A DNA stretch of 64,000 nt from positions 682,001-746,000 of the forward strand of contig JAAROD010000090.1 in assembly GCA_012274445.1 (NCBI GenBank). The letters run 5' to 3'. The DNA comes from Sclerotiophoma versabilis. Taxonomy: Eukaryota > Ascomycota > Dothideomycetes > Pleosporales > Didymellaceae. The translations under genes were made by a program, and so were the position numbers. Under the pieces are notes generated by a model. It worked only from the letters and a program-made list of their open reading frames with translations. It was not told the DNA's origin and ran no database searches. Shown here in pieces: positions 56,201-64,000 of this stretch. Positions within the stretch are counted from its first letter, which is position 1; every line of letters starts with the position of its first letter.

Positions 56201-59200
56201 CATGTACCTCCATTGCTTAACCCGTTATCGTTGATTGTGCAAGGTTAGGCGGCAACGTTGAGAAGCTGAACGAATCTCGGGTTTAGAGCGGGTATCAATG
56301 GGGCACCTGAGAGACCCGCAGTTTGAGAGTGGTGTGTGCGCCCTGTGGAGCTACCGCAGGTACCTGACACATCGACTGTTAGCCTCGCTTGCGACTGTGA
56401 GTGGGGACACTACGCTGTCGTTGCGCTGCGGGCCGCCGTTGAAGCAGGTACTCAGGGTGTGCTCGGCCCCCCGATCGTATGCAGTGTGGCAGAGCTCCTT
56501 CGCCGCTCTCAGACCACCGTCGAACAGCTTCCCCGTTTATTCCAGTTTTCTCAGTCTTTCAACCTTGCACTTCTCAACATGGTTTGGACACATTCCTCGC
56601 TTGATCTACCATGAGGCCAAGCTTATACTTGTCCCAGCATTCTTCTGACATCGATAGCAAGCCCATAAGCCCGTGAAGCCTCATGTCATACACGAGATAG
56701 ACAGACCGATTATCGTTCAGTGAAGTCAGACGGTCAACGGCGACCGCCGACAGTGACTGGTTTCTTCAGTTTTCCACGTTGTCACTCGTACCATGTGGAT
56801 GTACAGTGTTTCTTGCAATCTTGCAGCTCAGGACGTCAATGAGATCATCCAACTGAAAAAAGACATGAAGAAGAACAATGTTTCTGATCTCTGTATGCTG
56901 ATCTCGCTGTAGCTTTGATATTGTTGGACCCCTCAGCCCCTGCGAAACAACCACGAGGAGCTCGAGCCCAAGTTCCCTAACCAGAGTTGTAAGTATGGCA
57001 TTTGGAGAGCCTTCCAATACCCATGTTGATCAATCTAGAAACCGGAGTTGACTCCGCAGGTGCATGATGAAAAGCCGTTGAATGTGTTACCACATGAATA
57101 AAGGCCCGATAGCAACCAGGTGAGCGGCTTGTGATGGACAAGTCAATGCAGCCTCCCACTTCGAGGATGCCAATACGAGTGTTCGTCAGACTCTTGGCCT
57201 ATCATTAATGGCGCCGCATCTCCGTGCATCCTCAGTTGACGTTTTCGAACCATGTGACGTGGCGAACCTCACGGTCATGCACGACATACTTGCTTCGTGC
57301 TCTGGGGTGGGGTTGCGTGCTGAGATGCTGTCATAGGCGCCCCAGCTGACATTTTCAGGACTTGAGCTCGGATAGAAAGACATTGATAGACTGTGGCTGA
57401 CCGGTGAGTTTGTCACAACCGATCATTCGACCTTAGCTGTTCTCTTACATCTCCACCACTCCAAAAGCCACCACCGAAAATCTCTCCATTTGAATGTCTT
57501 GGCGGTTCTTCTTGCCGTGTCCAATCATGTTGTCGTCTCCAAGCTCTACGCGGGCCGACTCACACTCTACTACTCCACTTACGCCGCTGCTCACACATTC
57601 TAATAATGCGGTGTAACACCATCGAGGTCCCAAGTACATACGTTTACCAGCTATGAAGCGGAGGCTTCCTCTGGTCACTTTCGAGCCCGGGACATTTCGC
57701 CGCGAGGTTAAGTCACGCTTGGAAGAATGTTTCACGTCTTGGTCAAACAAGCAGATGTGATAGCCAAGCAAGCCCATACTTGGGAAGTGAAATGATCGAA
57801 ACAGGACCTCGGGAGATACACCGGCACTTCATCTGCAGATGGCGAGGCTGTTGAGTTGAGATAGGGATGAGCTGCAACATTAGTACGTTCGAGAACTGGT
57901 ACCTTGCGCCTCAACATTGGCTGACTTCATTCGCCACTTTCTGTGTAGTGACGGCCGAACGATAGTTCGCATCAAATGGGTCGCAAGCTCTGTAGAGGGA
58001 GCTATCTCGTTCACGATTCTCTAGCAGCCTCGACTGCAGTTTGTGTTCCATCAATTCATTACGTCTCATCGTCGCAATGACAGCTATACTTCGCCGTCTC
58101 CACAACTAACTCTTCACCCTGTACCTGACAGCGCATATTACCGTTGTACCTCTCGCAATAGCGCGAAGAGGCATCCTCACCCGCCTCTAGCCTCAATGCC
58201 AGTATGTCTGGCATGAACTACGGTAGATTAATTACGCACATCCATACCAGGGCCTTCACTTATGTTTTGCATGGATTACGTACCTCGCCACACCGATCAC
58301 GTACAGCTGGCTGTTCCATCTGTGAGCTCGCAATATGTCGTGCATGACTACCCCGCTTTCTGATCTACTCGCCGTTTTGATATACTTGTATGCCACATGT
58401 CGAGGATCATACCATGGGGTATCTTGCCGTCAATTCCGTACCTCGATAACGCCGAGAGAAAAACCGCTACAACAAGCCGTAGAGGCCAAAATCAGGAAAT
58501 GTGGAGGTTGCCAGTCCGACGTTGGAATGGTGGAGTGCACAACAAGATACTGTGTGTATCGACATCGCTTGTAGACCTTCATCAACTTCACTGGTTGGAT
58601 CCTTTTCCTGACTGCAACTTATCGTCACCGGATACGTTGTACGAGCAGCAGCTCTGTAAAATGAACGTACACAACGGTTATTGGCAAAATTCTCACCGTC
58701 AGAAAATGCGAAACTTGATCAGTGTGAGTGTTGATGTAAAGTTCCGAAACAGTATGCTGTGTTCATCGACCCCTGTTCCAGGTTTTGTCGAACCTCATTG
58801 ATGCATTCAACGTATCTCTTGCAGCTTGTCGTCGTCTGTGTACGTGGACATTGTGCGCGCGAATCCACGTGAACTTGATGCAAGTATCAGGTTATCTACA
58901 ATAAATGTACCATCGGAAATTGCAACCTCAAACACTGAAACGAGTCTTTGCAATTATGACGGTCATTGTGACGGTTTTGGAATGAATCAATATGGACAAC
59001 ATGCCGCACATGCAAGATAAAGGCATTGGTTAAAAGATAATTTGTCGAACAACACAAAACAACTAGTCTTAATCCTCAATCTGAACTCTTGCGAGGGGAA
59101 GACACGGCTCAGGCGCAGCCAAATAAACGCAAGGGTCGGGAGTAAACTCAATGGCCGCCAAGCGTGTCTTTCCAAGAAGTGTGACTTCATATATACAGTA

Positions 59201-59206
59201 TCTTCA
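53236..59206. other. 6-kb region without a recognisable gene
   Basis: This is the longest gap in the window. All frames are short (up to about 150 codons) and scattered over both strands. I saw no splice-joined protein of natural composition, no transposase or reverse-transcriptase motif, no terminal repeats and no RIP-like A/T bias by eye. It lies upstream of the C2H2 gene and downstream of the methyltransferase gene. Long regulatory sequence or a non-coding transcript are the plain readings. Confidence 0.45.
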
Positions 59207-60564
59207 CTACGACTTCCGTGCGATCCAGAATACCGGGCGATATGTGCTTTGCAGCATACTCTTAGGGTTCGAGATGTATCCTGTCTCCAACGTACCAGAC
59301 TCTTGCTTTCCGACCTTGAAACCCAAATGCTCAACCAGAGCCAGCACTTCATCGTTCGTCAGTTCGACTGAGCCTGGATCGCCTATCCCCACATCATGAG
59401 CATGGGTATTTTTGTACTCATTGTCGCTATCTATGGTCTTATTTGATCCTCGAGGTGCCTGATGCCACAGCAGAGGCCCAAGGTTGATCCAGACTCCACC
59501 CGGCCTAAGGCAGTTGCGCACAGCTTCGATGTATCGTATAAAGTTAGGCGCAGTGTCGATGAAGAAGACAGTTGCAACGGCATCGAAATGGTCTTTGTAG
59601 TCCAGTGAGCTGTATAGTACACAGAAGTCGCCTGTGGACATACTCATTCGCTCGTGTGCGGGAACTTTCAAACTCTGTTCAGCCGCTAGCACAGTACTTG
59701 GATGTATGTCAGGAACTGCGAAAGTCTGGAACTGGTCGGCACGAGAGAGGTGATTTGAGCAGTTGAGAACGAAAGGAGCGATGTTGAACTGTCCAGCTTT
59801 TTGTGTGTGATTCAACACCAGAGAACTCGCCATCAATTCGTGATATGAGATCTCGTTGCCTTCAACACTAAAGCCAGCTTGACAGATGTCAAAAACGGAA
59901 CGACCTAACCCAGCGCCTGGTACTAAGACCCTCAGATCTGATCTTTCAAGTTCAGGTGTGGATTGCAGCCTGCTTGTATACTCTGCATTTAAAGCTCTCA
60001 ACACGGGATTGAAGCATTTCTCTCTTTCAGTGTTGCCCTCAGCACTCCAGTCTCGGTAGAATTGGTTGATACAGCTCCTTGCTTTATCCATATCGTTCTG
60101 TGTCGTCTGTATGTTCAAGTGGTCCATTACAATTGAGTAGATCTGGTACTCGTCATGAGCATATTTCTCGGGCACAATAGATGCTACCCAATCACTGTCG
60201 ATGGTTGGAGCGATGAACCCTTTGAAACCGACCATAAATATAGCTTCAGCAAGCTCGGCATTACTATCAATGAGATCGTCCAATTTATTCAAAGAGTCCA
60301 GGACCGAAAATGGTGGTTTCGATAGCATCATCCAGTGTTCTTGGGGTAGAGAATAAAATGCTTGTCGTCGGACGTGGGTCCCATTGAAGTGAGCCAGGCG
60401 GCGGTATGATCTGCTGAAGGTTAGAAATAGCTATGAATACCAAGGAGAATAATCGCTGACCGGAAAGAGTCCAAGACTGAGAGCAGATACCGCTTTTCAT
60501 CCGGATCTGATAAAGGGTCGAAGTCCCCTTCCCATTCTTTTGCCTCCATATTAGAGTCGTCCAT
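59207..60564 (-). CDS. N2227-family methyltransferase (carnosine N-methyltransferase-like)
   Basis: Minus-strand exons 60564-60461 and 60413-59207 give 436 residues. The acceptor is a CAGCAG tandem; using the second copy (exon from 60410) drops one Arg. The start MDDSNMEAKEWEGDFDP leads into RRLAHFNGTHVRRQAFYSLP, a conserved N2227 block. The SAM-binding loop is VLVPGAGLGR (about 199-206). Further family motifs are GNEISYHELMASSLVLNHT, FDAVATVFFIDTAPNFIRYI and LRPGGVWINLGPLLWH. The human relative CARNMT1 methylates carnosine to anserine and histidine residues in some proteins; the fungal substrate is not known. The start faces the proteasome chaperone gene 200 bp away. Confidence 0.9.
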
Positions 60565-60763
60565 AACGAAAGGTGTATCACAAGATCTTAAAGGCTTTGT
60601 AGAATCGCAGAATATATCTGAGCTGCTGTTGCTCTGGAACTCTATGTCAAAAGGTAAGTGTTTGGGTGAAAGATGGAAAGCGTGGGGTACCTACGTCTGT
60701 GCGTCAGAGCTTTGGTGGGGTGGAAACCAAGCTCCCTGCATCGCAACATACTTACACGACACA

Positions 60764-61263
60764 ATGGCTACCACAGTCATGAACGGTGACGCGTCGCACG
60801 CGCCTATCGAGGTTTCGGTTCCATTACCCAAGGCTCCAAGAACAGATATCAACCTCCGGCTCCACGACAACGGTCCAAACATTACGCTCTTTCTCACTAC
60901 GTCGACGCCTGACGCAGCATCTTCAGTACCTCTAGGTTCGCTGGTGTATGCTATGCCAAATGTATTTATATACACTTTCACCGCAACGACCACTTATTGG
61001 AAGCTGACGTTACATCATAGAGGGTTACACCGAGCCAGCCTCTTAGCACACCACTCTTCACCCACAGCGCAACGCTCGACTTCACGACACGGCTCTCTCG
61101 AGTACTGGCACGAAGGACTGGCAAGCCTATCTACGTCAGCAGCTCGATGAGCTTCGTAAATGCTGGCATGGGAGGTACAGTCGAGGAAGAGATAGAGGGT
61201 TTCAAACGCGTCGTTGAGGTGGTCATGAGTTTGTTGAATACGAGAAACGAGGCAAATAAGTAA
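60764..61263 (+). CDS. proteasome assembly chaperone 4 family protein
   Basis: Exons 60764-60961 and 61021-61263 join across a 59-nt intron (gtattt donor, catag acceptor) in phase 0 to give 146 residues. The start is acaATGG. The protein reads from a polar N-terminus through NITLFLTTSTP and PLGSLVYAMPN to RVTPSQPLSTPLF, then LSRVLARRTGKPIYVSSSMS and a C-terminal helix (EEIEGFKRVVEVVMSLLNTR). This pattern (beta core, KP-x-YVS motif, terminal helix) fits PAC4/Poc4, which with Poc3/PAC3 helps assemble the proteasome alpha ring. The intron carries stops, so an unspliced reading loses the conserved second half. Confidence 0.8.
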
Positions 61264-61607
61264 GAGGACATGAGGAAACCTGCGATTCGGCAGGAGAAGG
61301 GACGTCATATTTGTATATGGGTTGAGGAAACGAACACCACACCTGATCCAGGGCACCAGATACGGCATACGAAACTCTCTCCTTCAGATGAGCGACAAAG
61401 AAGTGCTGAATTATCCTCACGTTTGGCGTCAATGGGAGCATGGAGCAATACGGAAAGATACATCACACCACGAGCAGCAAAGGCACTGACATAATTCTCG
61501 ACACGTATGTTACTGGATGACTAGCTATCCTTTTCCCACGCTCGGCTCAGCATTACATTACTTCCTCTAAACGTACGAGAATGGAGTTGTATTCCAGGAC
61601 AAACTTC
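61264..61607. other. gap between convergent genes
   Basis: 344 bp between the chaperone and CON-6 3' ends; no gene seen. Confidence 0.5.
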
Positions 61608-61901
61608 TTACATTCCCTCGAGGCGCTCCTTGGCGGACTGTTTGGCCTCCTCAGAGTTGTTGGGGTTGTTGATGGTGGCCTTGAGACCACCAGCGACGTT
61701 ATTGGGGTTTTTGTCGCCGTCACTTTTACCGGTAGGCTCGAAATTTCCAGAGTCAAGAACCTTCTGAAGTTAACAGTTGTCCAGCCATTAAGCTAGGCCT
61801 GGATCACTCACCTCGCGGCTGTGCTGCTTGGACTCCTCAGAGGTGTTGGGGTTGCTGATGTTGGCCTTGTGGCCTCCGGCAACCTGAGCGTCTGTAGGCA
61901 T
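61608..61901 (-). CDS. con-6: conidiation-specific protein 6 (CON-6) homologue
   Basis: Minus-strand exons 61901-61812 and 61763-61608 join across a 48-nt intron (gtgagt to ttcag) in phase 0, giving 81 residues. Two copies of the CON-6 motif are seen, VAGGHKANISNPNTSEESKQ near the N-terminus and VAGGLKATINNPNNSEEAKQ in exon 2, each followed by a short Ser/Lys/Glu helix. The protein is small, highly hydrophilic and has no signal peptide. In Neurospora crassa con-6 is induced during conidiation and by light and accumulates in spores; related fungal proteins behave like hydrophilins. The exact role is unknown. Confidence 0.93.
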
Positions 61902-63774
61902 GTTTATAGAGTTGGAAATTTTTGGTCGGTAGTATTGGGAGTTGTGATGAAGTGCAAGTGGTGTTAGTAACTGAAGAGTTAATGGTAACGAGACAGAGAG
62001 GACGGAAGGCGGCCTACTTATACACCTCCAGATACCTCCAGCTATCATCTCTAACTACTCGTCGTACCACACTACTACGTCAATGATCGAGCTTTTTTGA
62101 CAATCGGAACACATCGTCAAGCGTAGACCAACGATCGGCTTGCCATGCCATCTTCACGACCCCTTGGAGATCTATGCCCCGACAGAGACGAGCGACTTCG
62201 CTAACCCTTTGCAGCAGATGAAGATATCACTGCGGATTGACCCCGTTCTAGGTACCGAAGGTTCTCTGAGTAACGACGTCGACAGCAACCAATTGCATTG
62301 ATCTAAGGGTCGTAGCATGTGGAAATGCAGACGCCGCTAGAGTGCACATGGGCAAATACAAAGGCCTATAAGACGTCAGAGTGCTCTGTGCCTAGTAGAT
62401 CGGTGCACCGAGTGGATCCATTTGTATGTCCAGATTGCGCTAGGATCTTGCATACTGGGACCTTGGGAAATCTGGAGGACAGCCTGCATGGGAATTGATG
62501 ATTCGCTGGGCGTGATTGTTGTGCAGACCGTATGCTTTCAGGCTTAATTCATCGCTCGCCTGCCTTGTTACAGTATACGATAGCGGCCGAATCTATGGGG
62601 AGCAGTGAGTGCTCATGGACGTTGTAGTGTACTTTGGAGTACATGATGTCACCCTGATGCAGGAATCGTGACTTCGTGACGACGCGTTACGCGATTAGCG
62701 CGACTGACGGGTTGGTTCCAAAAACCAACCCTCAGTCCACTACCCCCTTTCGCGCCAATGGTTTATCCGCGCTCGAACAAGCGGTTGGCGTGCAGTTTGG
62801 CTATAGATTCGAATTTTGAGAAACGTCACGACAAATTGCAACCAGGCATCCCCTGACTTGAATTATTCTGACGTCTGGATCGTCTGCAAATCCAACCCAC
62901 GGCAGTTATATGACAAGCGATATGCAGCCCATGATGGCTCACTGGGTTCATGCCAAGATTTAGGCCGTTAGGCCAACTGACAAAGAACAAACATACAACG
63001 CATACTGCATGATTTCAAACACGATCACGATCGGCAAAGAGTGGTGTATAATATTGTGCTTCTTGAGAGCTAAGTCTATTCGTCTAAACTGAGTGGGTAT
63101 CTTCTGATCCTATTGTTCCTCTTGAAAAGTGCCATCACTAGGCAGGAACCGCCTGAGCCGTATTGTGCCGTGTCACAGCACGCCCATCGTCTCACTCAGA
63201 CATGATGACTCCTCCACCGAACACGGGTCGTCATCCACATGTCTAGGCAGCGACGCTCAAGCCGGGAACTCCTCCGTGCGAGCCGATAGCTCAAGCACGA
63301 TATTGATCCAAAGCGTGCATCAAGCCACCTAAGACGCCCTTCCGCCCTTTTAATCCTTCCATGCGTGAACCAGAGTCCTAGGGCTAAGCTTTGTTGGACC
63401 ATGAAGCACCACTTGCAGAATAACTTAGTCGAGGTCTCTCAAGGGTGCGTTCACTGCTACGAATCCTAGCTCAGTATATCCCACGCCTCCAGTTGGCTGC
63501 CAGAGTCATCATCGCCCGAGTGTTGTTTGTTAGGTAAGTGATTGCTGTAACCAGGGTGGTTTTATAAGCAAACGCTGATCATGCGCGAGGTGTTGAGTGG
63601 AATGAACGTGTCGCTGGTAGCAGACACAGAGCACCAGGCGAGTGCCAGCTTTTGTGGTAGTCATAATGCGTAACTTCGTAATGATTTCAATCTCATAGGA
63701 ATGAACGATTGAGAGGAGAGAAGAGAGCATAACATGAAGGGGAGATGTGCTTTGAAGACATGAAAGGGAAACCA
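61902..63774. other. gap upstream of CON-6, no gene seen
   Basis: 1.87 kb holding the CON-6 promoter and a strong hairpin at 62702-62737. Open frames are few and short. Confidence 0.5.
62702..62737. repeat. 15-bp inverted repeat (hairpin)
   Basis: Left arm GACTGAcGGGTTGGTT (62702-62717) pairs with right arm AACCAACCCTCAGTC (62723-62737) around a 5-nt loop, with a single bulged C. Confidence 0.85.
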
Positions 63775-63999
63775 TCATGGATATCCGAAGTCATCATAGC
63801 CGTCGAAAAGGTCTGTGACCACCTTCATCATGGGCTCAAAGAGGCTCACTTCGTCGCCTGGCTCGCCACCAAAGACGCGAAGCTGGTGAGACTCTACTGC
63901 CTGAGCTCTCTCCTGCTCAAATCGAAGTCGGTTCTGCCATGCGAAATATGTCTGGTGCCAGTGGTTTGCGGGAACATGTGCGATGGGCGCATACGATGG
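63775..63999 (-). CDS. 3' end of an unidentified gene, cut by the window edge
   Basis: The last 74 codons of a minus-strand gene are open from the window edge to TGA at 63777-63775. The peptide is natural in composition: a Trp/His/Tyr-rich start (PANHWHQTYFAWQNRLRF), a Glu/Gln-rich helix (EQERAQAVESHQ) and an acidic tail (LFDGYDDFGYP). The rest lies beyond position 64000, so the family cannot be named. Confidence 0.65.
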   Translation of the reverse strand, partial: PSYAPIAHVPANHWHQTYFAWQNRLRFEQERAQAVESHQLRVFGGEPGDEVSLFEPMMKVVTDLFDGYDDFGYP

Positions 64000-64000
64000 C

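Noticed and set aside
53236..59206. Transposon remnant explaining the six-kb gap
   Set aside because: No transposase, reverse transcriptase, integrase, long terminal repeats or RIP-like A/T bias was visible by eye.

Overview
The window is nuclear DNA of a filamentous ascomycete (Pezizomycotina; Dothideomycetes is a guess from overall gene style). The evidence is short introns of about 45-87 nt (one of 164 nt) with CTRAC-type branch points, Kozak-like starts after long pyrimidine-rich leaders, a conidiation-specific CON-6 gene, a DUF4045-gelsolin protein, a 7TM-RGS receptor and a dispersed tRNA gene. I see no rRNA, CRISPR array, intact transposon, phage or virus. I resolved 26 protein-coding genes (one cut by the window edge, two tentative) and one tRNA, and rebuilt the exon structure of the spliced genes from reading frame, splice signals and family conservation.

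Layout. 0.4-3.5 kb: WDR8/WRAP73-like WD40 protein, a tentative small gene and a small hydrophilic protein. 3.9-14.5 kb: GNAT acetyltransferase, ARL2 GTPase (six exons, one of 17 nt), the 1787-residue DUF4045-gelsolin protein and a 69-residue membrane protein. 15.9-19.7 kb: secreted, probably GPI-anchored protein, tRNA-Gly(TCC), bZIP regulator. 19.7-23.0 kb: long regulatory-type gap with one tentative gene. 23.0-28.1 kb: mitochondrial PPR protein divergent from a histidine acid phosphatase (with a 16-nt exon). 31.4-40.6 kb: 7TM-RGS receptor, PIS1, DRS1 helicase, RBR-type RING protein. 41.4-49.7 kb: poly(A) polymerase (with a GC-AG intron) divergent from a 2H phosphoesterase, a MetX-like hydrolase, a flavin-reductase-like protein, a MATE transporter. 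51.8-53.2 kb: C2H2 regulator. 53.2-59.2 kb: six kb without a recognisable gene. 59.2-64 kb: N2227-family methyltransferase, proteasome chaperone POC4-like, CON-6, and the 3' end of an unidentified gene.

The genes are mostly housekeeping and do not form a metabolic cluster. Functional threads are RNA and ribosome work (DRS1, PAP1, 2H protein, PPR), tubulin/spindle biology (WDR8, ARL2), phospholipid synthesis (PIS1), signalling (7TM-RGS) and development (bZIP, C2H2, CON-6). The two transcription-factor genes have the longest upstream gaps. I did not find a convincing undescribed biological system; the most notable signals are unusual splicing features, a hairpin at the PAP1 stop codon, and the long non-coding stretches.
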